A stretch of 34,787 nucleotides of DNA, taken from Syntrophomonadaceae bacterium. Lineage in GTDB: Bacteria > Bacillota > Dethiobacteria > DTU022 > UBA8154. Each line of letters opens with the position of its first letter. The stretch's first letter is position 1. The DNA lies in the NCBI GenBank assembly GCA_007131175.1, contig SLRC01000003.1, forward strand, positions 1 to 34,787, read 5' to 3'. Positions 1-9,446 of the stretch are shown here, piece after piece. Position numbers and translations under genes: made by a program. The notes under the pieces were generated by a model. That model saw only the letters and a program-made list of their open reading frames with translations. It was not told the DNA's origin and did not search any database.

Positions 1-65
1 AACAACATATCTGGCTGATACACATTTGACTTTGGATTTGCCTAGGAAAGGGGTCTTTATGAACA

Positions 66-1514
66 TTGGCTAACGACAAGGAATTTGTAAAAGAAGTAAC
101 GCCCCAGGCGGTTGATTTTTCTCAGTGGTACCTGGATGTGGTTCTTAAGGCGGAACTTATGGATTATGCCCCTGTAAAGGGCTGCATGGCAATTCGGCCC
201 TATGGATATGCCATCTGGGAAAATATCCAGCAGTTGCTTGGTGGACGGATTAAGGCAACGGGGCATAAAAATGCATATTTCCCCCTCTTTATTCCCCAGT
301 CATTACTACAGAAAGAGGCGGAGCACGTTGAAGGGTTCGCCCCCGAAGTTGCCCTTGTTACCCGGGGCGGTGGTGAGGAACTGGCGGAAAAGCTGGTTGT
401 AAGGCCCACTTCGGAAGCAATCATCTGCAGCATGTATGCAAAGTGGATACAATCCTGGCGGGATCTGCCCCTGCTGATCAACCAGTGGTGCAATGTGGTG
501 CGATGGGAAAAGAATACCCGTCCTTTCCTGCGCACATCCGAGTTTCTCTGGCAGGAAGGGCATACTGTCCACGCCACAGAGGACGAAGCGGAGGCGGAAA
601 CATTGCAGATGCTGGGTGTTTACCAGGATTTCGTGGAAAACGAATTGGCTATTCCGGTGGTGGCAGGACGCAAAACGGAGAAAGAAAAGTTTGCCGGCGC
701 ACTGCGCACTTATTCCATCGAAGCACTGATGAGCGATGGAAGGGCGCTGCAGGCTGGAACTTCCCACAATCTGGGCCAGCACTTTGCCCGTGTATTTGAG
801 ATCCAATTTCAGGATAAAGACGACGAATTGAAATATGCCTGGCAGACATCCTGGGGCGTTTCCACCCGTTTGATCGGTGCCTTGATCATGGTCCACGGTG
901 ACGACAGGGGCCTGAAGATGCCACCCCGGGTAGCCCCTGTGCAGGTAGTGCTAGTGCCAATTCTGATGAAGAAGAAGAAGGAAGAAGTGTTGAATAAGGC
1001 TCGGGAACTGGCAGCGCGGTTTAACGGAAAACTTCGTCTGGAACTGGATGACCGGGAAGGATATTCCCCGGGATGGAAGTTTAACGAATGGGAAATGAAA
1101 GGGGTACCCCTGCGCCTGGAGATCGGGCCGCGGGACCTGGAAAACGGTGGCGTAACAGCTGTGCGGCGTGATACGGGGGAGAAATCATTTGTGGCAGAAG
1201 GGGATTTAATGCAGCAGCTGCCTTTGATTCTGCAGGATATTCAAGAAAACTTATTTGAGCAGGCCCGGCAATTTCGCCAAGAAAATACCCGTCACGCGGA
1301 AGACTTTGACAACTTTAGAAACATAATTTCTGAAAAACGGGGATTTGTGCTAGCCCACTGGTGCGGTGATGCAGCCTGTGAAGAAAAAATTAAGGAACAG
1401 ACAAAAGCCACGATCCGTTGCTTGCCCCTAAAAGAATTGGACGGAGTTGAAGGCCCTTGTATTTGCTGCTACAAAGGACGGGGCAAAAAAGCCTACTTTG
1501 CCAGGGCATATTAA
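66..1514 (+). CDS. proS: Prolyl-tRNA synthetase, archaeal/eukaryotic type
   Basis: Cytosolic class II aminoacyl-tRNA synthetase that charges tRNA-Pro with proline. The 482-residue protein has the short archaeal-type layout. Class II motif 2 is around residues 140-165 (VVRWEKNTRPFLRTSEFLWQ, then EGHTVHAT), an AGTSHNLGQHFAR segment follows near 230, and motif 3 (STRLIGALIMVHGDDRG) near 265-285. An anticodon-binding domain and a C-terminal zinc-type Cys region follow (CGDAACEEKI and GPCICCYKGRG), ending in the aromatic tail typical of this class. It lacks the INS editing insertion of the long bacterial type. The start is TTG, since no ATG lies in frame near the conserved N-terminus. An AGGAAAGGGG stretch upstream sits closer to an ATG at 59 that opens only a four-codon reading frame. 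The family call is secure; the exact start is less so. Confidence 0.95.
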   Translation: MANDKEFVKEVTPQAVDFSQWYLDVVLKAELMDYAPVKGCMAIRPYGYAIWENIQQLLGGRIKATGHKNAYFPLFIPQSLLQKEAEHVEGFAPEVALVTRGGGEELAEKLVVRPTSEAIICSMYAKWIQSWRDLPLLINQWCNVVRWEKNTRPFLRTSEFLWQEGHTVHATEDEAEAETLQMLGVYQDFVENELAIPVVAGRKTEKEKFAGALRTYSIEALMSDGRALQAGTSHNLGQHFARVFEIQFQDKDDELKYAWQTSWGVSTRLIGALIMVHGDDRGLKMPPRVAPVQVVLVPILMKKKKEEVLNKARELAARFNGKLRLELDDREGYSPGWKFNEWEMKGVPLRLEIGPRDLENGGVTAVRRDTGEKSFVAEGDLMQQLPLILQDIQENLFEQARQFRQENTRHAEDFDNFRNIISEKRGFVLAHWCGDAACEEKIKEQTKATIRCLPLKELDGVEGPCICCYKGRGKKAYFARAY

Positions 1515-1584
1515 TCCAATATCTAGCATTCACTTTTTGAAGGAGGTGTAAAACCGGGCCCCATATGGTGCCTGGATATTGATT

Positions 1585-2697
1585 ATGCCGAGCAAGGTTT
1601 TTTTTGTAGAACGGAGGGCCCGTTCCTCAAGGGATAGTTTGACCGTACGCTTAGGAAGGCTTTTTAATAAAGCTTCACTGAAAGAAGCTGTATGCAAGGA
1701 TGACCTGGTGGCGGTAAAACTGCATTTTGGGGAGCGGGGCTTGACAAGTTTTCTCCACCCTGTTTTTGTCCGGGTTGTTGTGGAAAAACTCAAAGCGCTT
1801 GGCGTAAAACCTTTTCTCACAGACACCAATACCCTTTACCGGGAAGCACGCCATAATGCCGTGGACCATGTTGAAACTGCACTGCTGCACGGCTTTTCTT
1901 ATGCCACGGCCGGGGCGCCTGTTATCATAGCTGATGGGCTGCGCGGCCACGGTTCCACTGATGTTCCGGTACACGGAAAACATTTTCAGCATGTCAAGAT
2001 CGCGGATGGAATTCTCCAAGCAGACAGCATGATTGTCCTCACCCATGTTAAGGGTCATATTGTAACAGCCCTGGGAGGTGCGATCAAAAACCTGAGCATG
2101 GGTTGTAGCAGCAGGGCTGGAAAACACATGATGCATGCTGCAATTAAACCGCAGGTGATTACAAAGAAGTGTCACGGCGATAAATATTGTATGCATCACT
2201 GTCCTGTTCAATGTATCCAAATATTTGACAAGACGGCCCGCATTAATGCAGAAGAATGTATTGGCTGCGGCGAATGCATCGTCGCATGTCCCCATGATGC
2301 CGTTAAGTTTGACTGGAGTAACGATGCGGTGCTTTTGCAAGAGAAGATGGCTGAGTTTGCCCTTGGGGCGGTAAAGGGTAAAGAGAAACGCTGTGCTTAT
2401 ATTAATTTTCTGCTGGATATTACACCCCACTGTGATTGTCATAGCTGGAGCGATAGTTTTATTGTCCCCGATGTTGGTATCCTGGCCTCTTTTGACCCGG
2501 TGGCCATTGATCAGGCCTCCATTGATCTGATCAACGCACAAACCGGTTTGACTGGGTCTTTGTTAAAAAAGAACTTTAGCCCCGGTGAGGATAAGTTTGC
2601 CGGTGTCTTTGGCGAAGTTGATTATACAGCCCAGTTGCGTCATGCTGCCCAAATCGGCCTGGGAAACAGGGATTATGAACTGATCAAAGTCCGTTAG
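1585..2697 (+). CDS. DUF362 family protein with ferredoxin-type 4Fe-4S domain
   Basis: Iron-sulfur protein of the DUF362 family, whose biochemical role is not established. The N-terminal two-thirds is the DUF362 fold (VAVKLHFGERG near residue 45, FLTDTNTLYREARHNAVDH near 80, ALGGAIKNLSMGCSSRAGK near 165). A ferredoxin-like insert lies at about 190-235. Its second cluster is canonical (CIGCGECIVACP); the first is unusual (CHGDKYCMHHCPVQC, spacing C-x5-C-x3-C-x3-C). ATG 1585 gives the usual MPSKVFFV beginning; TTG 1579 is a two-codon longer alternative. A strong AAGGAGGTG lies about 37 nt upstream, with an intervening five-codon ORF starting at ATG 1565 whose TGA overlaps this gene's start region. 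No membrane segment was seen. The gene follows proS by about 70 nt and may be co-transcribed. Confidence 0.85.
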   Translation: MPSKVFFVERRARSSRDSLTVRLGRLFNKASLKEAVCKDDLVAVKLHFGERGLTSFLHPVFVRVVVEKLKALGVKPFLTDTNTLYREARHNAVDHVETALLHGFSYATAGAPVIIADGLRGHGSTDVPVHGKHFQHVKIADGILQADSMIVLTHVKGHIVTALGGAIKNLSMGCSSRAGKHMMHAAIKPQVITKKCHGDKYCMHHCPVQCIQIFDKTARINAEECIGCGECIVACPHDAVKFDWSNDAVLLQEKMAEFALGAVKGKEKRCAYINFLLDITPHCDCHSWSDSFIVPDVGILASFDPVAIDQASIDLINAQTGLTGSLLKKNFSPGEDKFAGVFGEVDYTAQLRHAAQIGLGNRDYELIKVR

Positions 2698-2798
2698 CAT
2701 AGATTACTATTGATTTCAAAAAGTAAAATTCGTTTGGTGATTGCAGGTTTTTTCATGTACATATTTAATACTGAATTCTGACATCACGGAGGCTAAAG

Positions 2799-3749
2799 AT
2801 GCAGGCGGAAGAAAAACGGGAAGTAAAGGCAGGATTAAGGTACCGGCGGGGCAGAAACGCCATTCTTTACAATATTATTATTAATCTATTTTTAGCCATA
2901 TTAAAAGGTATTGCCGGTGTTTTAGCACGCAGTCAGGCCATGATCGCCGATGCATTCCATTCTGCCGGGGATCTTTTGGTCAATTTTGTTGTTTTAATCG
3001 GTTTGCGCGCTTCATACAAACCGGCCGATGCAGAACATCCCTATGGGCATGGGAAAGCGGAAACGCTGGCCCAAAATACTGTGGGGATTTTAATCATGGG
3101 CACGGGAGTTTATCTCGCCATATCTTCCATGTTGACACTGCAGGTTGAGCCGGTTGGCCCTCCCGGACAGTTGGCCCTTTATGCCGCTTTTTTTTCCATC
3201 GTGGTTAAATGGATCCTATACCGCTACATGTCGCATGTGGGTGAACAGGAAAACTCCCGCGCCATCAAAGCCAATGCTTTGGATCATCGTTCCGATGTTC
3301 TTTCTTCCCTTGCCGCCCTGGTCGGAATTGGGGGAGCAAGATTGGGTGCCGGCTTTGGTTATCCCATCTTTTATTACCTCGATCCTTTGGCCGGTATCAT
3401 GGTGGCGGTCCTGATTATCATGATGGGTTTGGGTATCATGCGTGATGCAGGTAAGGAGCTGATGGACAGCATGTGTTCACCGGAATTGCTACATGAGATC
3501 AGCAGTCTTGCTCAGACTGTTCCCAACGTAAAAGAGATACACCAGGTCCGGGTTCGCAGCAGCGGTTCGTGCCTACTGGTGGATATAGAGATCGGCATTG
3601 AAGGATCCCTTACTGTGGAGGAGGGCCATGCCGTAGCCCACGATGTGGAAGAAAACCTCTTCCAAAAAAGAGAAGATATCATCACGATTAACGTCCACGT
3701 CGGTCCCTGTGAAAATAGAGGTGAAAACTGGGATGCCAGTAAGCAGTAA
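2799..3749 (+). CDS. Cation diffusion facilitator family transporter
   Basis: Inner-membrane divalent-metal/proton antiporter of the CDF family, probably exporting Zn, Fe, Mn or a similar ion. The 316-residue protein has the normal length: a short basic N-terminus, about six hydrophobic segments between residues 25 and 215, and a cytoplasmic C-terminal domain (SLAQTVPNVKEIHQVRVRSS onward) like the CDF dimerisation domain. The metal-site signatures are present: ADAFHSAGDLLVN near 48-60, where the usual HxxxD pair appears as H-S-A-G-D, the HPYGHGKAE loop near 80, and ALDHRSDVLSS (HxxxD-like) near 160. ATG follows a GGAGG site by 7 nt. Metal specificity cannot be read from the sequence. It stands alone between proS/DUF362 and the formate dehydrogenase operon. 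Confidence 0.9.
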   Translation: MQAEEKREVKAGLRYRRGRNAILYNIIINLFLAILKGIAGVLARSQAMIADAFHSAGDLLVNFVVLIGLRASYKPADAEHPYGHGKAETLAQNTVGILIMGTGVYLAISSMLTLQVEPVGPPGQLALYAAFFSIVVKWILYRYMSHVGEQENSRAIKANALDHRSDVLSSLAALVGIGGARLGAGFGYPIFYYLDPLAGIMVAVLIIMMGLGIMRDAGKELMDSMCSPELLHEISSLAQTVPNVKEIHQVRVRSSGSCLLVDIEIGIEGSLTVEEGHAVAHDVEENLFQKREDIITINVHVGPCENRGENWDASKQ

Positions 3750-4064
3750 TGATCTGAAAAATTTCACACAAGGCAGGATTATGACCTGGGAATAGAGAAA
3801 TGGTTAACAATTTAAACCGTCAGAAAATGCCGGAATTGCTTGATTTTTCGCAAAGAATACGGTGGAAAGGAGATTAAGGTTTTATACTAGTATCAGGAGA
3901 CAAATAACAAAATGTTTTACAAATTTAAGCAGCTAATTGGCAGGAAAATCGCCACAAATGATAGAACATAACCTACTATTAACCTTGCCAGTCGTCCAGT
4001 ATTTCAGATAATGGTAAATGGTAATAAGTAGTGTAAAATTTACAGAGAAATGGAGGAAAGCATT
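3750..4064 (+). other. Intergenic region upstream of the formate dehydrogenase operon
   Basis: A 315-base AT-rich stretch with no supported gene. It should hold the promoter of the fdh operon, but no convincing -35/-10 pair stands out. The only clear structure is a 10-bp perfect palindrome, ATACTAGTAT, at 3884-3893, which could be an operator; this is speculative. Confidence 0.5.
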
Positions 4065-4529
4065 TTGGAAGACCGTTTAAAAGAAATCCTGTCACCATTT
4101 AAAACTCAAAGAAGTGATCTTATTCCCGTCTTGCAGGCTGTCCAGCATGAGTATGGATACCTGCCGGAACAGCAAATGAAGGGTATTGCCAAATTTTTAG
4201 GTGTTCCTGAGAGCCAAGTCTACGGCGTGGCTACTTTTTATGCCCAATTTCATTTTAGCCCCCGCGGCAAAAATATTATCAGGATGTGCCGGGGGACGGC
4301 CTGCCATGTTAAGGGTGTATCTAAGGCTGCAGATAAAATTCAGGAAAAACTGGAGATCAGGGTGGGGGAGACAACGCCCGATTTAAAGTTTACGTACGAA
4401 GAGGTGGCCTGTATCGGGGCCTGCGGACTTGCTCCTGTCATGATGATTAATGACCGGACCTACGGCAAGCTTACCCCGGATAAGGTTAAGGATATCATAG
4501 ATAGTTATGAAGAGACTTCGGAGGCATGA
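4065..4529 (+). CDS. NuoE/HydC-like 2Fe-2S subunit of NAD(P)-linked formate dehydrogenase
   Basis: Thioredoxin-fold [2Fe-2S] subunit related to the 24-kDa NuoE subunit of complex I and to HydC of electron-bifurcating hydrogenases. The N-terminus has the helical NuoE signature (DLIPVLQAVQHEYGYLPEQQ) and the body has GVATFYAQF. The four cluster cysteines appear as CRGTAC near residue 80 and CIGACG near 120. I chose TTG 4065 because TGGAGGAAAG lies about 7 nt upstream; ATG 4050 would place that ribosome site inside the coding region. It is the first gene of an operon with a NuoF-like flavoprotein and FdhA, matching NAD(P)H/ferredoxin-coupled formate dehydrogenases of acetogens. The bifurcating role is inferred from the family and neighbours. 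Confidence 0.9.
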   Translation: MEDRLKEILSPFKTQRSDLIPVLQAVQHEYGYLPEQQMKGIAKFLGVPESQVYGVATFYAQFHFSPRGKNIIRMCRGTACHVKGVSKAADKIQEKLEIRVGETTPDLKFTYEEVACIGACGLAPVMMINDRTYGKLTPDKVKDIIDSYEETSEA

Positions 4530-4546
4530 AAGGAGAAATAAAGCTA

Positions 4547-4726
4547 ATGGAGAGGTTTATTGACCCTTGCTGTGATAAGTGTGTTAACAGCAAAATTAAG
4601 CCCTGCGAAAATTTCGTGGAGTGCCGGCTTTCCGGGCCTATCTGCCATGAAAACAAAGAATGTACCGGGAAACGTCAGGCTATTATAGAGAAATATAATC
4701 ATAGCCCCGGTTTTTTCCAACACTAG
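4547..4726 (+). CDS. Small cysteine-rich protein between NuoE-like and NuoF-like genes
   Basis: Unrecognised 59-residue protein with seven cysteines in its first 40 residues (DPCCDKC, KPCENFVECR, GPICHENKECTGK), suggesting a small metal or Fe-S site. The C-terminal third is a short charged helix without Cys. AAAGGAG at 4529-4535 precedes ATG 4547. An alternative ATG at 4526 overlaps the stop of the preceding gene and would add seven residues (MKGEIKL). It lies tightly within the fdh operon, 17 nt after the NuoE-like gene and 27 nt before the NuoF-like gene, so a role in assembly or electron transfer of the complex is plausible but unproven. Regular Cys spacing and operon position argue that it is a real gene. 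Confidence 0.7.
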   Translation: MERFIDPCCDKCVNSKIKPCENFVECRLSGPICHENKECTGKRQAIIEKYNHSPGFFQH

Positions 4727-4753
4727 AACAAGCAAAAGGAAGGAGGGAATATT

Positions 4754-6589
4754 GTGTACGATAAACAAATCCTGATCTGTGCAGGCACAGGCTGTATATC
4801 CTCCGGTGCGCTGGATGTTAAAGGATCCCTGGAAAAAGAACTTGAAAAACATAATCTTCAGGATAAGGTGCGCATTATTCTTTCGGGATGCCATGGCTTT
4901 TGCGAAAAAGGCCCTATATTCATTGTATATCCGGAAGATATCTTTTATTGTGGAGTCACGGCTGAAGATATGCCTGAACTGGTAGAAGAGTATCTTGTGA
5001 AAGGCAATATTGTGGACAGACTTTTATATAAAGACCCGATTACAGGTGAGTCCGTTACCTCTCATGAGAATATTCCCTTTTACAGGCAGCAAAAGCGGCT
5101 GGTTCTGCGCAACTGTGGCGTTATCGACCCGGAGAATATTGACGAATACATTATCCGCGACGGTTATTCAGGGCTTAAAAAATCTTTACAGATGGACCCC
5201 AAAGAGATCATTGATACCGTTAAAAACTCCGGCTTAAGGGGCTTGGGAGGGGCAGGCTTCCCCACAGGAAGAAAATGGGAGACTGCTTATAAGATTGAAA
5301 GCGATAAAAAATACGTGGTTTGTAATGCAGACGAAGGAGATCCGGGTGCGTTTATGGACCGCAGTGTGCTGGAGGGCGATCCCCACTCTGTGCTGGAAGG
5401 ACTGATGATTGCAGGCAAAGCTATCGGCAGCGACGAGGCTTATGTTTACGTAAGGGCTGAATATCCCCTGGCGGTGCGCCGTTTGCGGAAAGCCATCGCT
5501 CAAGCTGAAGAATACGGCCTGCTTGGTGAAAACATCCTCAACTCAGGTTTTAATTTCAAGGTTAATGTAAAAGAAGGTGCCGGGGCCTTTGTCTGTGGTG
5601 AATCCACGGCGCTGGTCATATCCATCGAGGGCAAAAGGGGCATGCCCAAACCCCTTCCCCGGCCCAGGACCACAGAGGCAGGGCTCTGGGACAAGCCCAC
5701 CCTGTTAAATAATGTTAAAACCCTGTCTGTGATTCCGCAGATTATCAATAACGGTGCCGACTGGTTTGCCGGTATCGGTACGGAAAAGTGCAAGGGAACG
5801 GCTGTTTTTGCCCTGACGGGCAAAACCAACTGCAGCGGTCTGATTGAAGTTCCCATGGGAATCAAACTGGGTAAAATCATCCATGAAATTGGCGGAGGCA
5901 TTCCCGGAGGTAAAAAATTCAAAGCTGTGCAAACAGGCGGGCCCTCCGGCGGTTGCCTACCCGAGAGCAAGCTGGATCTGGCTGTTGATTTTGACACACT
6001 GCTTCAGGCCGGCTCCATGATGGGTTCAGGGGGAATGGTTGTACTGGACGAGACAACCTGCATGGTAGATGTGGCCCGTTACTTCTTAAATTTTACCGTG
6101 GAAGAATCGTGCGGCCAGTGTACGCCATGCCGCTCGGGGACACTGCAGATGCTGGAGATTTTAAACGATATCTGTGAAGGCAATGGTAGAGAAGGAGATG
6201 TGGAGCTGCTCCTTGAACTGGGTAAATCCATCATCGACAGCTCTATCTGCGGGCTCGGTAAGTCTGCTCCCAATCCTGTCCTGAGCACCATTGATTATTT
6301 CAGGGATGAGTACGAAGCTCACATAAAAGATAAGACATGCCCTGCGCTGGTTTGTAAAAACCTGATCATTTACGATATTGACCAGGAAGCGTGCACCGGG
6401 TGTGGGCGTTGCCGGAAAAACTGTCCTGCGGGAGCAATTGCAGGTGATAAGAAGGAGCCCCATGTGATCGACCAGGAGAAGTGTACAAAATGCGCTATCT
6501 GTTATGATTTATGTCCGGACCGCTTCAGTGCCGTTAAGTGCCTGACAGGTGAAAAAATAACAGCTATGGCTAAAGGGGGGGGTAACTGA
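4754..6589 (+). CDS. NuoF/HydB-like NADH-binding flavoprotein subunit with extra ferredoxin domain
   Basis: Diaphorase-type subunit that binds FMN and NAD(P)H and passes electrons through Fe-S clusters to the formate dehydrogenase. Domains in order: an N-terminal thioredoxin-like [2Fe-2S] domain (CAGTGC near residue 10, SGCHGFCEKGP near 45), the NuoF core (GLRGLGGAGFPTGRKW near 160 for FMN, CNADEGDPGAFMDRS near 190, GAGAFVCGESTAL near 275), the ESCGQCTPCRSGT [4Fe-4S] motif near 450, and a C-terminal 2x[4Fe-4S] ferredoxin (CTGCGRCRKNCP, CTKCAICYDLCP). The 611-residue length is typical of HydB-like subunits. GTG start with AAGGAAGGAGGG just upstream. Its stop overlaps the fdhA start (TGATG), indicating translational coupling. 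Confidence 0.95.
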   Translation: MYDKQILICAGTGCISSGALDVKGSLEKELEKHNLQDKVRIILSGCHGFCEKGPIFIVYPEDIFYCGVTAEDMPELVEEYLVKGNIVDRLLYKDPITGESVTSHENIPFYRQQKRLVLRNCGVIDPENIDEYIIRDGYSGLKKSLQMDPKEIIDTVKNSGLRGLGGAGFPTGRKWETAYKIESDKKYVVCNADEGDPGAFMDRSVLEGDPHSVLEGLMIAGKAIGSDEAYVYVRAEYPLAVRRLRKAIAQAEEYGLLGENILNSGFNFKVNVKEGAGAFVCGESTALVISIEGKRGMPKPLPRPRTTEAGLWDKPTLLNNVKTLSVIPQIINNGADWFAGIGTEKCKGTAVFALTGKTNCSGLIEVPMGIKLGKIIHEIGGGIPGGKKFKAVQTGGPSGGCLPESKLDLAVDFDTLLQAGSMMGSGGMVVLDETTCMVDVARYFLNFTVEESCGQCTPCRSGTLQMLEILNDICEGNGREGDVELLLELGKSIIDSSICGLGKSAPNPVLSTIDYFRDEYEAHIKDKTCPALVCKNLIIYDIDQEACTGCGRCRKNCPAGAIAGDKKEPHVIDQEKCTKCAICYDLCPDRFSAVKCLTGEKITAMAKGGGN

Positions 6590-9261
6590 TGGCCACGGTA
6601 AACATTAATGGGATCGATGTTAAGGCCCGTGAAGGCATGACAGTATTGGATGTGGCGCAGTCGGCAGGAATATATATTCCCACCCTGTGCTACCATCCCG
6701 ATCTTTCAACTTTTGGAGGGTGCAGGGTTTGTATGGTTGAGGCCGACGGATCAGCAGTAACAGCCTGTCGCGCTCCCATTAAAGACGGTATGGTAGTCAG
6801 GACAGATACGGAAAGAGTCAACCAGATGCGTCGGGTTAACGTTGAGTTGATTATGACAAACCATGACCAGGATTGTCAGACATGCGCCAAGAATAATAAC
6901 TGTAAGCTGCAGGAAGTCTGCGCGTTTGAGGGAATAACCCCGGAACGAATGAGCCGCCTGCGCCGCGTTATTACAAATAAAGAGCAGGACACAAGTAACC
7001 CGGCTTTCAAAAGGGATTTTGCCAAGTGTATAACATGCGGCATCTGCGTGCGTACCTGTGAAGAGATTAATGGTGTTGCCGCCATCGATTTTGCTTTCAG
7101 GGGTTATAAAACGACCATTAGTACCATTGGCAATAAGCCGATCCTGGAATCAAAATGTGAATCCTGCGGCGAGTGCGTGGAAAGGTGTCCCACCGGGGCA
7201 TTAGTCGTTAAAAACCAGGTTGTTCCCGAACGGGAGGTAAGAACCATCTGTTCGTACTGTGGGGTGGGCTGCGGCCTGGTGCTTGGAGTCAGGGGCAATA
7301 GGGTAGTCGGTGTCCGCGGTGATCGTCAAAACCCTGTCAACCAGGGTCACCTCTGCGTAAAAGGCCGCTATGGTTTCGGTTTTATTAACCATCCGGATCG
7401 ATTAAAAGCCCCGCTGGTTAAAAAGAACGGAACGCTTACAGAGACATCCTGGGATGAAGCACTGACACTGATTTCCGGCAAGATTAAGGAGTTCACGGAT
7501 AAGCATGGTCCCAACTCCTTAGCAGGTTTAACGTCAGCCCGTTGCACCAACGAGGACAATTACCTTTTCCAAAAGCTTTTCCGTTTCCTGGGAACCAATA
7601 ATATAGATCACTGTGCCCGTCTCTGACATGCTCCCACAGTGGCCGGTCTGGCCAATGCATTCGGCAGTGGAGCAATGACTAACAGTATCAGAGATATTAC
7701 ACAGGCTGACGTGTTCTTCATAATTGGTTCCAACACCACAGAGGCTCACCCCGTAATCGGGTACAGGATTAGAAAAGCTATCCGGGAAGGGGCTTCCCTG
7801 ATTGTGGCTGATCCCCGACGGATTGACCTGGCGGAACATGCAGATGAATTTTTACAACTGCGTCCTGGAACCAATGAAGCTCTCCTGAACGGGATTGTCC
7901 ATGTGGTTATTAACGAAGGACTGTATGATCAGGACTTTATCAGGGAAAGAACGGAAGGGTTCGATGAACTGGCTGAAGCCATGCAAAAATATACGCCCGA
8001 ATATGTGGCAGAGATTACAAATGTTTCGGCAGAGGCAATCCGCAAGGCAGCGCGCCTATATGCCGGAGCAAAAAATGCCGCAATCCTCTATACGATGGGT
8101 GTTACCCAGCATACTTCCGGTACAAATACAGTTTTAGCCATTGCCAACCTGGCCATGGCAACAGGCAACATTGGCAAGCCCTCCTCGGGGGTCAACCCCC
8201 TGCGGGGCCAGAACAATGTGCAGGGTGCCTGTGATATGGGAGGCCTGCCGCCTGTATTTACTGGTTACCAACCTGTATCCGATCCCACCAGCAGAAAGAA
8301 GTTTGAGGAGGCGTGGGGTGTTTCCCTGAACCCTGAACCGGGCCTGACGGTTACGGAGATGATGGACGGTGCGCTGGATGGACGTGTAAAGATGCTCTAC
8401 GTGATGGGTGAAAACCCGGCTCTCACTGATGCCAACCTGCACCATGTCCAGGAGGCAATGGATAAGGTTGAATTCCTGGTGGTGCAGGACATATTCCTCA
8501 CTGAAACGGCTGCCATGGCCGATGTGGTGCTGCCGGCTGCTGCTTTTGCTGAGAAAACGGGTACTTTTGTGAATACGGAGCGGCGCGTGCAGTTGATTAA
8601 TCAAGCTGTGGCCCCTCCCGGTGAAGCTAAAGCGGACTGGCAGATTTTGCAGGACCTTGCCCAAAAATTAGGCTTTAACTGGCAGTATGGAAGTACGGAG
8701 GATATCTTTAACGAGATCGCCACCCTTACTCCCAGCTACGGTGGCATCAGTTATGAACGGCTGGAGCGGGAAGGCAGCCTCCAGTGGCCCTGTCCCACGC
8801 CGGGACATCCGGGCACGCCTATCCTGCATGGTGAAAAATTTACCCGGGGTAAAGGTCTTTTCAACCCGGTTGAGTACACGCCGCCGGCAGAGCTTACAGA
8901 CGAAGATTACCCGCTGTCTCTCACCACGGGACGCAACCTTTATCACTATCACTCCGGTTCCATGACTCACCGCAGTAAAGAAATTGAGGAATTACGCCCC
9001 GAGGAGCTGGCCCAAGTCAACACTGAAGATGCTGCCCGGATGGGGATTTGTGACGGTGACCTGGTAAAACTGAGCTCACGCCGCGGTGCGGTGGAGACAC
9101 GTGTAGAGGTGAGTGATATTGTGCCTCCCGGTGTGGTATTTATGACTTTCCACTATAAAGAGGCAGCCGTGAATTTGCTCACTAACGATAAACTTGACCC
9201 GTTTGCCAAGATCCCTGAGCTTAAGGTCTGTGCCGTAAAGTTGGAGAAAGTTGCTTCCTGA
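6589..9261 (+). CDS. fdhA: Formate dehydrogenase catalytic subunit, selenocysteine-containing, NuoG-like N-terminus
   Basis: Molybdenum/tungsten bis-pyranopterin enzyme interconverting formate and CO2. The 890-residue product requires read-through of the in-frame TGA at 7624-7626 as selenocysteine, residue 346, in CARL-U-HAPTVAGLA, the active-site position of FdhA. The N-terminus carries a NuoG-like [2Fe-2S] domain (CYHPDLSTFGGCRVC), a His-Cys [4Fe-4S] site (HDQDCQTCAKNNNC) and a 2x[4Fe-4S] ferredoxin (CITCGICVRTC, CESCGECVERCP). The oxidoreductase domain follows, with its own cluster (CSYCGVGCGL near residue 222), Mo-cofactor segments, and a C-terminal dinucleotide-binding domain. ATG overlaps the preceding stop. 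Length and order match NAD(P)-dependent, cytoplasmic Moorella-type FdhA. A caller that does not allow Sec splits it in two. Confidence 0.97.
7624..7654 (+). promoter_or_regulatory. bSECIS element of fdhA
   Basis: Immediately after the Sec TGA, TGGCC (7640-7644) and GGCCA (7650-7654) form a perfect 5-bp stem around a GGTCT loop. The GGUCU loop is the same as in the Escherichia coli fdhF SECIS. The loop begins 18 nt after the TGA, within the usual bacterial range. It serves as the internal reference for the other TGA codons in this window. Confidence 0.85.
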
Positions 9262-9353
9262 AGATTAACTTGAATTTTAGTTAACAATAAAGCACAAATT
9301 ATTGGTAGGGGGCGCGCTGTGCCTGACCCTTCCGCAATGTTGAATATTTTGTG

Positions 9354-9382
9354 GGGCGAACCTTAGTGTTCGCCCTTGTTTC
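9354..9382 (+). terminator. Rho-independent terminator after fdhA
   Basis: GGGCGAAC (9354-9361) and GTTCGCCC (9368-9375) form a perfect 8-bp GC-rich stem with a 6-nt loop, followed by TTGTTTCT. It lies about 90 nt beyond the fdhA stop and should end the operon before fdhD. Confidence 0.8.
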
Positions 9383-9393
9383 TAATTGAGGGC

Positions 9394-9446
9394 AGACGGC
9401 CACGGAGGCCCTCTGCAGCACCGGCACCAGCATCGAATGAAAATGC
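9394..9446 (+). repeat. Dispersed intergenic repeat R2, copy A
   Basis: A GC-rich 53-bp segment beginning AGACGGCCA, with CCGGCACCA in the middle, ending GAAAATGC. The reverse complement of 25530-25582 has the same boundaries and the same length, roughly 80% alike by eye. Both copies sit beside an R1-type repeat. Confidence 0.7.

Noticed and set aside
1675-2541. Long minus-strand frame opposite the DUF362 gene
   Set aside because: The plus strand encodes a clear family protein with Fe-S motifs; the antisense frame has no recognisable features and no ribosome site.
7639-9261. Second fdhA gene starting after the TGA
   Set aside because: The TGA is the known Sec position of FdhA with a GGUCU-loop SECIS, so this is one gene.
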